DNA of 8,598 nt, taken from NCBI GenBank assembly GCA_002352135.1, contig DEHW01000196.1, forward strand, positions 26,520-35,117, in the 5' to 3' direction. Under the pieces are notes generated by a model. It did not search any database and had not been told where the DNA came from. It was given only the letters and a program-made list of their open reading frames with translations. Both the position numbers and the translations under genes were made by a program. Shown here in pieces: positions 1-6,612 of the stretch (positions are counted from its first letter, which is position 1; every line of letters begins with the position of its first letter). The stretch comes from Lysobacterales bacterium UBA2790. Lineage in GTDB: Bacteria > Pseudomonadota > Gammaproteobacteria > Xanthomonadales > Xanthomonadaceae.

Positions 1-566
1 TCGCGCAGATAGTCGAAGCCGTACTCGTTGTTGGTTCCATAAGTGATGTCCGCTGCGTACGCGGCCTTCTTGTCACCGTGTGGCATGCCCGGATAGACGA
101 CACCCACAGACAGTCCCAGCCAGTTGTAGACCTTGCCCATCCATGCGGCGTCTCGCTTGGCCAAATAGTCGTTGACAGTAACAACGTGCACACCCTTGCC
201 TTCCAACGCATTAAGGTAGACCGGCAAGGTGGCAACCAAAGTCTTACCTTCGCCGGTGCGCATTTCGGCGATGCGACCGGAATTGAGCACCATGCCACCG
301 ATCAACTGGACATCGTAATGCCGCATCCCCAACACGCGCTTGGCCGCCTCACGCATAGTGGCAAAGGCTTCGGGCAACAGTTGGTCGAGCTTCTCACCAT
401 TGAGGATGCGCTGCTTGTACTCACCCGTCTTGGCTTGCAAAGCCTCGTCACTCAAAGCCTGCATTTGCGCTTCGAGCGCATTGATTCGAACAACGGTCTT
501 GGAGAACTGCTTGATCAGTCGCTCGTTGCGGCTGCCAAAGATGCTGGTGAGTAACGCGTTGAACAT
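1..566 (-). CDS. secA: Preprotein translocase ATPase SecA (N-terminal part; 3' end outside window)
   Basis: SecA is the cytoplasmic motor ATPase that pushes unfolded preproteins through the SecYEG channel. The first 188 residues are present. They show the amphipathic N-terminus ([16 protein letters not shown]), then the first nucleotide-binding domain with the Walker A motif MRTGEGKT (Lys108, the same number as in E. coli SecA), the [15 protein letters not shown] segment, and the family signature [15 protein letters not shown] at the window edge. The start ATG is at 566 and matches the usual SecA N-terminus. No good Shine-Dalgarno sequence lies upstream. The gene follows the M23 peptidase gene on the same strand but is separated from it by a strong terminator at 632-662, so it probably has its own promoter, which I could not identify. 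There is no secM gene before it, unlike E. coli. Identification is certain; only the C-terminal portion is missing, because the window ends. Confidence 0.98.
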   Translation of the reverse strand, partial: MFNALLTSIFGSRNERLIKQFSKTVVRINALEAQMQALSDEALQAKTGEYKQRILNGEKLDQLLPEAFATMREAAKRVLGMRHYDVQLIGGMVLNSGRIAEMRTGEGKTLVATLPVYLNALEGKGVHVVTVNDYLAKRDAAWMGKVYNWLGLSVGVVYPGMPHGDKKAAYAADITYGTNNEYGFDYLR

Positions 567-631
567 GGGTGGGTCCAGAGAAGTAGGTCAAGGCATCGAG
601 AACATCGCTAGGACGCATCGTTGCCACGCAG

Positions 632-662
632 AAAAAACGAGGGGCCGCAATGCGGCCCCTCG
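632..662 (-). terminator. Rho-independent terminator between the M23 peptidase gene and secA
   Basis: The arms 638-648 and 652-662 form a perfect 11-bp GC-rich stem with a 3-nt loop. On the minus strand it is followed directly by six T (positions 637-632). This is a textbook intrinsic terminator for minus-strand transcription coming from the M23 gene. Its T-tract ends 65 bases before the secA start, so it could also act as a leader attenuator of secA if transcription reads through from upstream. Confidence 0.9.
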
Positions 663-794
663 GATTGGTGGACCGTGATCAGACGATCCGCCGGGCGCTT
701 GGCGGAAAACCGCCGCGCATTTTAACGTGTGGGTGAAGACTAAGCGAATCAAGAGTCGCCCAAACGCGCATTCCGCGCGTACATGCCCCAAATT

Positions 795-825
795 GCCTGA
801 GCACAGGCTCCCGCCGTGCTCAGGC
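795..825 (-). other. Stem-loop just downstream of the M23 peptidase stop codon
   Basis: The arms GCCTGAGCAC (795-804) and GTGCTCAGGC (816-825) pair perfectly over 10 bp around an 11-nt loop. The hairpin begins six bases after the stop codon of the M23 gene. On the minus strand it is followed by AATTTGGGG, so the T-tract is poor. It is either a weak first terminator backed up by the stronger one at 632-662, or an mRNA 3'-end stabilising hairpin. The rest of the 264-base spacer (567-830) holds only a further short hairpin (701-705 with 710-714, AAAA loop on the plus strand) and no convincing gene. Confidence 0.55.
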
Positions 826-830
826 CCGAA

Positions 831-1757
831 TCAGCCCTGACGTGCTTTGCGCAGGAACGGCACCGGATTGACAGCGCGTCCGTTGTGCAACACCTCGATG
901 TGCACGTGTGACCCCGTGGACCTTCCACTGCTGCCCATTTTGGCGATGACATCGCCAGCGCGCACCCGCGCTCCTTCCGCGGCGAGGTTCTCCTGATTGT
1001 GCGCGTATCGCGTCACATAGCCATTGCCGTGATCAATCTCCACCGTATTTCCATAACCAGCTGAGCGACCGGCGAAACGCACGACGCCATCTGCGACAGC
1101 AAGGATCTCTGTTCCCCGCGGACCGTTGTAGTCGACACCTGCGTGGAAATGACTGCGCCCGGTAAACGGATCGATTCGCATGCCGTAGGTTGATGACGCG
1201 TAGCCCGCTCGAACTGGACTTCCGGTCGGCATCAGCGCCGCTTCGAGATCACGGTCGAGCAACACCTGTTCCAGCACATCAAGCTGCTGCTCCTGGGCGG
1301 CAAACTGCAAAGCCAGTGCTTCGAGTGAATCGGTGAGGTCGTGCTGCTGAGTGTCGCTGACCGTATCCAGAGCCTCCGGCCCACCCAAACCCGGAGCAGA
1401 CCCGAAATCAAATTCGCCATCATTCAACTTGCCGATCTCAGTAAGTCGCTCACCCAATGCGTTGAGACGGTTCGCATGCGCCTGCAGTTGGCCGAGCTTG
1501 GCAGCCAAGGCATTGAGGTCCTGTTCGGCTTTGGCGCGAACCTCGGTCAACTGGCTCTGCTGCTGCTGAATCGCCTGTTGAGCCAGCTCCACCTGCTGCA
1601 GCATCAGCGTATCGCTTGCTCGAAGGAACCAACCCATTGTCGCCCCGCAGGACAGAACAAAGATCAAGCCAATCGACGCCAGCAACAAAAAACGCGGGTC
1701 TCGCAACTGCAACTTCAATGGTGATTTGAGAAATCCCGCTACGATGATGACGTTCAT
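831..1757 (-). CDS. Membrane-anchored M23 (LytM-type) peptidoglycan peptidase
   Basis: The 308-residue protein has a short cytoplasmic N-terminus, one membrane segment at about residues 23-43, a glutamine- and leucine-rich coiled-coil stretch at about 50-110, a low-complexity linker, and a C-terminal M23 domain at about 185-300. M23 enzymes are zinc endopeptidases that cut peptide cross-links of peptidoglycan. The metal ligands expected from LytM are all present: His205 and Asp209 (HAGVD) and His286. The catalytic histidines are His253 (YAHN) and His284 (HVH). The domain therefore looks active, unlike degenerate activators such as EnvC or NlpD. The topology puts it in the periplasm. The ATG at 1757 is preceded by a G-rich ribosome-binding stretch (GGGGGCGGA). 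From memory, Pseudomonas has a similar gene between a DUF721 gene and secA. The physiological substrate is unknown; involvement in division or elongation is inferred from the neighbours. Confidence 0.92.
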   Translation of the reverse strand: MNVIIVAGFLKSPLKLQLRDPRFLLLASIGLIFVLSCGATMGWFLRASDTLMLQQVELAQQAIQQQQSQLTEVRAKAEQDLNALAAKLGQLQAHANRLNALGERLTEIGKLNDGEFDFGSAPGLGGPEALDTVSDTQQHDLTDSLEALALQFAAQEQQLDVLEQVLLDRDLEAALMPTGSPVRAGYASSTYGMRIDPFTGRSHFHAGVDYNGPRGTEILAVADGVVRFAGRSAGYGNTVEIDHGNGYVTRYAHNQENLAAEGARVRAGDVIAKMGSSGRSTGSHVHIEVLHNGRAVNPVPFLRKARQG

Positions 1758-1789
1758 TCCGCCCCCGATTTAACCTGGTGCCTCTGCAG

Positions 1790-2227
1790 ATGTTCGACGA
1801 TTCGTTGCCCCGATCCTTTGATCAGCTGAACCGGGCGTCCTCGCTTGGACCACTGGTCGAGCGAGCGATCGCTCTTCGCGCCCTCGACCTCAATCTGCGC
1901 CGATGTTTGCCTCCCGAACTGTCCCAGCATTGCGTGCTGGCCAACGTTCGCGAGGGACTGCTCGTTTTCCTTGTGCCGTCGCCGATATGGCACACCCGCT
2001 TGCGCATGGAGAGCGATACACTGCTCCGTCATGCACGTTCACTCGGTGTGACAGCCAATCGAGTGACAGCGAAAGTGGTGCAAGAAGCCACGCCTCCCCT
2101 GGCGAAAACGCTTCACAAGCCACTCTCACCAGCCGCTGCGGGCAGTCTGCGCGAAGCCGCTGAGCGACTGGGCGATACAGAGCTGCGCCAGCAATTGCTG
2201 ACCTTGGCCTCCATGGCCCGGGACTGA
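1790..2227 (+). CDS. DUF721 / DciA-family protein, probable DnaB helicase loader
   Basis: This 145-residue protein has the DUF721 pattern: an N-terminal LGPLVERAIALRALDLNLR helix, the LPPELSQHCVLANVREG segment, and the LLVFLVPSPIWHTRLR strand-turn-strand region at about residues 57-72. A helical C-terminal tail follows. DUF721 includes DciA, which helps load the replicative helicase DnaB in bacteria lacking DnaC or DnaI. That role is known for the family and is inferred here. I chose the ATG at 1790 because GGTG lies nine bases upstream; a GTG at 1778 would add four residues and has no upstream Shine-Dalgarno sequence. It is the only plus-strand gene, divergent from the M23 gene with about 32 bases between starts and convergent with lpxC. 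No clear promoter was found in the tiny spacer, so it probably lies inside the 5' part of the M23 gene. Confidence 0.85.
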   Translation: MFDDSLPRSFDQLNRASSLGPLVERAIALRALDLNLRRCLPPELSQHCVLANVREGLLVFLVPSPIWHTRLRMESDTLLRHARSLGVTANRVTAKVVQEATPPLAKTLHKPLSPAAAGSLREAAERLGDTELRQQLLTLASMARD

Positions 2228-2258
2228 GTCCCGCTTCCTCAAGCGATCAACTGATCGC

Positions 2259-2289
2259 AAAAAAAACGCACCGCCTGTAGGGCGGCACG
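2259..2289 (-). terminator. Rho-independent terminator of lpxC
   Basis: Read on the minus strand, a 9-bp stem (arms 2281-2289 and 2267-2275, with two G-T wobbles and a 5-nt loop) is followed by eight T (2266-2259). It starts eight bases after the lpxC stop codon. A second short palindrome (GCGATC-AACT-GATCGC, 2243-2258) lies beyond the T-tract. In the plus direction neither hairpin is followed by a T-run, so termination of the convergent DUF721 transcript is not explained by this site. Confidence 0.88.
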
Positions 2290-2296
2290 TTACAAA

Positions 2297-3211
2297 TCAA
2301 ACCGTTGCATGCGAAGGTTGCGCGAAAGAAATGGGGCCAGCTCGACTGTCTTCGTAACTGACCAACTCCCAAGCCTGCGCATCGGACAACAGGGTTCTGA
2401 CCAACTGGTTATTCAAATGATGGCCAGATTTGTAGCCGTAAAACGCACCCACCAAGCTATGTCCAGCCAGGTACAGATCGCCAATGGCATCCAGAATTTT
2501 GTGGCGGACGAACTCGTCTTCGTAGCGCAGCCCATCCTCGTTCAGGACCCGGTAGTCATCAAGAACAATGGCGTTATCCATGCTGCCGCCGAGGACCAGA
2601 TTGCGCTCACGCAACGCCTCGATGTCCTTCATGAATCCGAAGGTGCGAGCGCGACTGATTTCCTTGACGAAAGAGGTCGACGAAAAGTCAATCTCAGCGG
2701 ATGACGTTGACTTCGAGAACGCGGGATGCTTGAACTCGATCGAAAAACCGACCTTGAAACCCTCGTAAGGCTCGAAGCGCGCCCACTTGTCTCCGTCCTT
2801 GACTGTGACCGTCTTTTTGATGCGGATGAAGCGCTTGGCAACGTTCTGTTCTTCCACGCCTGCAGACTGGATCAGGAACACGAACGGCCCGGCTGAGCCG
2901 TCCATGATTGGCACTTCGGATGAGGACAGGTCGACGTAGCAGTTGTCGATACCCAGCCCTGCGAGCGCCGACAACAAATGCTCGACCGTGGAGACTTTGA
3001 CGTCGCCATCGCAGAGTGCGGTGTTCATCGACGTCTCGCCGACTCGGTGCGCCTCAGCTTTGATTTCAACGGGGTGGTCAAGGTCGACGCGACGGAACAC
3101 GATGCCCGTGTTCGGTGCGGCAGGCCGCATGGTCATGAAGACCTTGCGTCCAGAATGGATGCCCACGCCCGTCGCGCGAATAGCATTGCGTAGCGTGCGT
3201 TGTTTGATCAT
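2297..3211 (-). CDS. lpxC: UDP-3-O-acyl-N-acetylglucosamine deacetylase LpxC
   Basis: LpxC is the zinc deacetylase that catalyses the committed step of lipid A synthesis in the cytoplasm. The 304-residue length matches the usual 305. The zinc ligands are His78 (in [10 protein letters not shown]), His237 and Asp241 (in [10 protein letters not shown]), with the catalytic base Glu77 and the general acid/oxyanion histidine at His264 (SGHH). These are one residue lower than the E. coli numbers. The N-terminal [21 protein letters not shown] is typical, so the ATG at 3211 is secure; a weak AGGGT ribosome-binding stretch lies at 3221-3225. The C-terminus ends in FAQPSHATV, not the small hydrophobic LA/AVLA tail by which FtsH recognises E. 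coli LpxC. The gene has its own promoter (3252-3279) and terminator (2259-2289), so it can be expressed separately from ftsZ. Confidence 0.98.
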   Translation of the reverse strand: MIKQRTLRNAIRATGVGIHSGRKVFMTMRPAAPNTGIVFRRVDLDHPVEIKAEAHRVGETSMNTALCDGDVKVSTVEHLLSALAGLGIDNCYVDLSSSEVPIMDGSAGPFVFLIQSAGVEEQNVAKRFIRIKKTVTVKDGDKWARFEPYEGFKVGFSIEFKHPAFSKSTSSAEIDFSSTSFVKEISRARTFGFMKDIEALRERNLVLGGSMDNAIVLDDYRVLNEDGLRYEDEFVRHKILDAIGDLYLAGHSLVGAFYGYKSGHHLNNQLVRTLLSDAQAWELVSYEDSRAGPISFAQPSHATV

Positions 3212-3251
3212 CTACCGAGAACCCTGGACAGGCGGCAAGAAACGTGGCCGG

Positions 3252-3279
3252 AGGATAGCACAGGGAGCGCGGCTGGCAA
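3252..3279 (-). promoter_or_regulatory. Sigma70-type promoter of lpxC
   Basis: On the minus strand TTGCCA (3279-3274, -35) is separated by 16 bases from TATCCT (3257-3252, -10). A TG one base upstream of the -10 (TGCTATCCT) gives it extended -10 character. Transcription would start near 3245, giving an lpxC leader of about 34 bases. It is the best promoter match I found in the window. Confidence 0.7.
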
Positions 3280-3297
3280 GCGCAAAGAGGCAACAAA

Positions 3298-3313
3298 ACC
3301 ACAATACTGTGGT
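3298..3313. promoter_or_regulatory. 16-base palindrome upstream of the lpxC promoter (operator or small terminator)
   Basis: ACCACA-ATAC-TGTGGT is a perfect 6-bp inverted repeat with a 4-base centre, 19 bases upstream of the lpxC -35 box. Its position fits a protein-binding operator. On the minus strand it is followed by TTTGTT, so it could instead be a weak second terminator for the ftsZ transcript. I do not recognise the motif as a known regulator box. Confidence 0.4.
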
Positions 3314-3334
3314 AATAACACAACATTAACAGAT

Positions 3335-3374
3335 CGTCGACGCCACCCGGGGAACGGTCCAGGTGGCGCCGACG
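3335..3374 (-). terminator. Hairpin downstream of ftsZ, probable terminator
   Basis: The arms 3335-3347 and 3362-3374 form a 13-bp stem with one G-T wobble in the minus-strand RNA and a 14-nt loop. It begins seven bases after the ftsZ stop codon. Downstream on the minus strand comes ATCTGTTAATGTTGTGTTATT, which is T-rich but interrupted, so termination may be partial and let some dcw transcripts reach lpxC. Confidence 0.6.
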
Positions 3375-3380
3375 TATCGA

Positions 3381-4550
3381 TCAATCCGCTTGGCGGCGCA
3401 AGAACGCCGGGATATCCAGGTAGTCCATCGGCAGATCGGCGGCGATCTTCGGCTCCGCCTCGGTTCGCCGTCCTGCGTTAGCAATGCTTTCCACCCGTTC
3501 ATCCAGCGAAAGACCGGTCGTTGCGTCACGTAGACCCACCACCTGACGCAGTTTGGGTTGTTCAACCCGCGGTGGTGCGGAGCGCATGCTCACGCCTCGG
3601 TTCAGGCCGGTCGCCACCACAGTGACCCGGACTTCATCCTGGATGTCGTGGTCAAGCACAGTCCCAATGACAACCGTGGCATCTTCCGACGCGAACTCTT
3701 CGATCGTCCGACCAATTTCGTCGAATTCCGCCATCGTGAAATCCGGACCCGCCGTGATATTGACCAGAATGCCGCAGGCTCCGGAAAGGTTGATGTCTTC
3801 CAACAGCGGGTTGCTGATGGCTTTTTCGGCGGCTTCCATTGCACGCTCTTCGCCACGCGCGCTGCCCGAACCCATCATCGCCATGCCCATCTCGCTCATG
3901 ACGGTGCGCACGTCAGCGAAGTCGACATTGATCAGTCCGGGACGAACGATCAGATCGGCAATGCCCTGAACCGCACCCTGCAAGACATCATTGGCGGCCC
4001 TGAAGGCCTGCGGCAAGGTCGCGGAGCGACCCAGCACGCTGAGCAGCTTTTCGTTGGGGATCGTGATCAGCGAGTCGCAATGGCTTGCCATTTCCTCGAT
4101 ACCCTTCAGCGCGACCTGCATGCGACGACGACCTTCGAAGGGGAATGGCTTGGTCACCACGGCTACGGTGAGGATGCCCATTTCTTTGGCAAGCTGCGCA
4201 ATGACCGGCGCAGCGCCGGTACCGGTCCCACCTCCCATACCGGCGGTAATGAAGATCATGTCGGCACCCGATAGCGCCTCGACGATGCGCTCACGGTCTT
4301 CCAGCGCCGCTTGGCGGCCCACCTCAGGATTGGCTCCTGCACCAAGTCCCTTGGTCACGTTACTGCCCAGTTGCAGGATGTGCTTTGCGCCGGTGCTGCG
4401 AATTGCCTGTGCATCGGTATTGGCGCAGATGAACTCCACCCCATCCAAGTTTGAATGGACCATGTGAGCCACAGCGTTGCCGCCACCACCGCCCACGCCG
4501 ACCACTTTGATTACCGCATTGGGTGCTACCCGTTCGACCAGTTCAAACAT
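3381..4550 (-). CDS. ftsZ: Cell division protein FtsZ
   Basis: FtsZ is the tubulin-like GTPase that polymerises into the cytokinetic ring. The 389-residue protein has the N-terminal GTP-binding fold (VVGVGGGGGNAV near residue 16), the tubulin signature GGGTGTG at 106-112, and the synergy (T7) loop NVDFAD at 208-213 with the catalytic aspartates Asp210 and Asp213. A variable linker (about 318-370) follows, then the conserved C-terminal peptide DYLDIPAFLRRQAD (376-389), which binds FtsA and ZipA. All hallmarks are intact and the length is close to the E. coli protein (383). The ATG at 4550 has a strong ribosome-binding site at 4557-4563. It lies 98 bases after ftsA; no clear promoter is visible in that gap, so transcription probably comes from within or before ftsA. 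Confidence 0.99.
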   Translation of the reverse strand: MFELVERVAPNAVIKVVGVGGGGGNAVAHMVHSNLDGVEFICANTDAQAIRSTGAKHILQLGSNVTKGLGAGANPEVGRQAALEDRERIVEALSGADMIFITAGMGGGTGTGAAPVIAQLAKEMGILTVAVVTKPFPFEGRRRMQVALKGIEEMASHCDSLITIPNEKLLSVLGRSATLPQAFRAANDVLQGAVQGIADLIVRPGLINVDFADVRTVMSEMGMAMMGSGSARGEERAMEAAEKAISNPLLEDINLSGACGILVNITAGPDFTMAEFDEIGRTIEEFASEDATVVIGTVLDHDIQDEVRVTVVATGLNRGVSMRSAPPRVEQPKLRQVVGLRDATTGLSLDERVESIANAGRRTEAEPKIAADLPMDYLDIPAFLRRQAD

Positions 4551-4556
4551 GTCCCA

Positions 4557-4563
4557 CTCCTCC
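4557..4563 (-). promoter_or_regulatory. Strong Shine-Dalgarno site of ftsZ
   Basis: GGAGGAG is followed by six bases and then the ftsZ ATG. It is the strongest ribosome-binding site in the window; the upstream dcw genes rely on ATGA coupling with weaker sites. This fits the known need for much more FtsZ than FtsA or FtsQ. Confidence 0.85.
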
Positions 4564-4648
4564 GTTCCAAGTCCATTCGATAAGCGCGAGAACCACCATC
4601 CCCCGAATCCACATCAGCCCGGCGAGCATCCTCACCGTGCCGTCTTGC

Positions 4649-5884
4649 TCAAAACTCGCCGCGATACCAGTTGCGTAGACGATTCAGCAGACTGCCAACC
4701 TTGCCTGGCACCTGCACCGTGCGACGCGGTGCTTCGATCTGACTTCCATGCAGCAGGAGGCCCACGCCCGTGGCATGGACCGGATTGCCGATCACTTCAC
4801 CAAGACCCGACACCGAATGTGGAACACCGATCCGCACCGGCATATGCAACATTTCCTCTGCGAGCTCCGCGACGCCTTCCATCTTCGAGGCCCCGCCGGT
4901 AAGGACCAGACCTGCACGAATCAACTCTTCAAAGCCCGAGCGACGCAACTCCGCCTGCACCATCTCGAAGATCTCTTCGTAGCGTCGCTGAACCGCTTCA
5001 GCCAGCGCTTGCCTTGCCAGCCGTCGGGGCGGCCTATCTCCAACGCTCGGTACCTGGATACTCTCTTCTGCCGTCGCCAGTTGCGCCAATGCACAGGCGT
5101 ATCGAACCTTTATTTCTTCCGCGTGGGCGGTCGGCGTTCGCAGCAGGTGCGCGATGTCATTGGTGACCTGATCTCCTGCGATGGGCAGTGATGCGGTATG
5201 TCTGATGGCACCCTGCGCATAAACCGTGATATCGGTCGTTCCCGCGCCCACGTCGACGAGAGCCACGCCAAGTTCCTTTTCGTCGTCGGTCAGCACGGCT
5301 TTGGATGAAGCCAGCCCACTGAGCACCAGATCGTCAACTTGCAGACCACAGCGCTGTACGCATTTGGTGATGTTCTGTGCGGCGGATTGCGCGCCAACGA
5401 CGAGATGCGCCCGTACTTCAAGCCGGACACCAGACATGCCCACCGGGTGACGAATGCCTTCCTGCGAGTTGTCGACGATGTACTCCTGCGGAATAGCGTG
5501 CAGGATTTTCTGATCTGAGGGCACCGCGACGGCTTTCGCTGCCTCTAGCACGCGCTCCATGTCTGCCAAGGTCACCTCACCGTCTCGGATCGGAACGATC
5601 CCGGGGGAGTTTCGACACTGCGTATGGCTACCCGAAATCGAGGCGTAGACCGAACGTATTTCGCATCCAGCCATGACCTCCGCTTCCTCAATCGCACGCT
5701 GGATCGCGTGAACTGTCGACTCGATATCGACCACCACCCCGCGCTTCAGGCCGGTCGATACGTGCGAACCGATGCCGATGATCTCGAGTGGGTCGTGAGC
5801 GCTGTACTCTCCGACCAGCGCGACCACTTTGGACGTGCCGATGTCGAGCCCGACGATCAAGGACTTGTCGCCTTTACGATTCAT
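4649..5884 (-). CDS. ftsA: Cell division protein FtsA
   Basis: FtsA is the actin-like ATPase that anchors FtsZ filaments to the inner membrane and recruits later division proteins. The 411-residue protein shows the phosphate-1 motif GLDIGTSK (12-19), the FtsA-specific 1C region (about 85-160), the phosphate-2 motif DVGAGTTDIT (211-220) and the adenosine motif VLTGGASKMEGV (327-338). Its C-terminus is an amphipathic membrane-targeting helix, SLLNRLRNWYRGEF. The start was placed at the ATG at 5884 ([16 protein letters not shown]). The frame stays open for 30 more codons upstream, but that extension lies inside ftsQ and lacks family resemblance. The chosen ATG overlaps the ftsQ stop as ATGA, and AGGA lies about 11 bases upstream, so translation is probably coupled to ftsQ. 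Confidence 0.98.
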   Translation of the reverse strand: MNRKGDKSLIVGLDIGTSKVVALVGEYSAHDPLEIIGIGSHVSTGLKRGVVVDIESTVHAIQRAIEEAEVMAGCEIRSVYASISGSHTQCRNSPGIVPIRDGEVTLADMERVLEAAKAVAVPSDQKILHAIPQEYIVDNSQEGIRHPVGMSGVRLEVRAHLVVGAQSAAQNITKCVQRCGLQVDDLVLSGLASSKAVLTDDEKELGVALVDVGAGTTDITVYAQGAIRHTASLPIAGDQVTNDIAHLLRTPTAHAEEIKVRYACALAQLATAEESIQVPSVGDRPPRRLARQALAEAVQRRYEEIFEMVQAELRRSGFEELIRAGLVLTGGASKMEGVAELAEEMLHMPVRIGVPHSVSGLGEVIGNPVHATGVGLLLHGSQIEAPRRTVQVPGKVGSLLNRLRNWYRGEF

Positions 5885-6612
5885 GTGTTGTCCATTCCTG
5901 CACTCAATGGCGCTTCCGGCGCCGACCACTTCAATGCGAATCCATTGCTGTAACGCAGATCCGCGCGCAGCCAACGACGACCAGGCACTGCATCAACTTC
6001 AGGCAAGGTGCGGGCGAAACGGCGAAGTCTCTCCAACGGTTCCGTGCGCCCCAACATGACCACGACGCCATCCTGCAGCTGCAGACTCCAGCTACCTCGG
6101 CCGCTGTGCCGGACCTGAGTCACCACCCGCTGCTGTGGAGCGAACAACCGCTGCGCTTCGGTATACATGGCGACGACGGACCGGATGTCTCGTTCTTGGG
6201 CGTAGAACTGCGGCATAGACATGCTTGGCAACGCGGTCGGCCTTTCGAACAAGGCACCTTCATCCGACAACAGCTGATCCTCGCCCCAAAAGGCTGCCGC
6301 GCGGTGCTCGATCACGCGGAGCACCAATGTATCCGGCCAGCGCTTGCTGGCCTGAACGTCGGCCACCCAAGGCAAGGTCATCAGCGTGATCTGTACCTCA
6401 TCCAGCGGCAAGGCAAAAAACCCTTTCACCAAGTGTGGCGCGACCGCTTCCTGGATCTGCGCGTCGCTGACATGGACGAATTCACCCTGAATCTCCAAGC
6501 GGCGCACGGGCCATTGTTCCGTGGCCAGCCAGCCGTTCAGCACCGCAAACACCGGCAACGCCAGAAGCAGACTCGCAACGACCCAGGTCATGGCGCGCAG
6601 CAGTTCGCTCAT
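5881..6612 (-). CDS. ftsQ: Cell division protein FtsQ
   Basis: FtsQ is a bitopic inner-membrane protein that, with FtsB and FtsL, links the FtsZ ring to septal peptidoglycan synthesis. The 243-residue protein has a very short cytoplasmic part, one membrane segment at about residues 8-29, a POTRA domain at about 36-103 (starting [12 protein letters not shown] and ending in the [24 protein letters not shown] region), and the beta domain to about residue 230. The ATG at 6612 overlaps the ddl stop (ATGA), and GGTGAG at 6618-6623 gives a suitable ribosome-binding site. The cytoplasmic tail is shorter than the E. coli one, which from memory is normal for xanthomonad-like FtsQ. Sequence conservation in FtsQ is low, but the POTRA motif and the position between ddl and ftsA settle it. 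Confidence 0.96.
   Translation of the reverse strand: MSELLRAMTWVVASLLLALPVFAVLNGWLATEQWPVRRLEIQGEFVHVSDAQIQEAVAPHLVKGFFALPLDEVQITLMTLPWVADVQASKRWPDTLVLRVIEHRAAAFWGEDQLLSDEGALFERPTALPSMSMPQFYAQERDIRSVVAMYTEAQRLFAPQQRVVTQVRHSGRGSWSLQLQDGVVVMLGRTEPLERLRRFARTLPEVDAVPGRRWLRADLRYSNGFALKWSAPEAPLSAGMDNT

Noticed and set aside
78..554. 158-codon plus-strand open frame at the left end
   Set aside because: It is the reverse complement of the SecA N-terminal coding region, which is unmistakable on the minus strand.
588..791. 67-codon minus-strand open frame ending 21 bases before secA, considered as a SecM-like arrest peptide
   Set aside because: It has only TTG/GTG starts, no signal peptide, no convincing ribosome-binding site, no SecM arrest motif, and it runs through the terminator hairpin, whose inverted repeat creates the RGAALRP stretch.
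3298..3313. NrdR or CRP box identity for the palindrome upstream of lpxC
   Set aside because: The half-sites do not fit the NrdR consensus, and the spacing does not fit a CRP site (TGTGA-N6-TCACA).
3558..4274. 238-codon plus-strand open frame inside ftsZ
   Set aside because: It is antisense to a fully conserved ftsZ and its translation (His- and Arg-rich) resembles no family; it is a codon-bias shadow.
5885..5974. Thirty-codon N-terminal extension of ftsA
   Set aside because: It lies within the ftsQ coding sequence and is not FtsA-like; the ATG at 5884 with its ATGA overlap gives the standard N-terminus.
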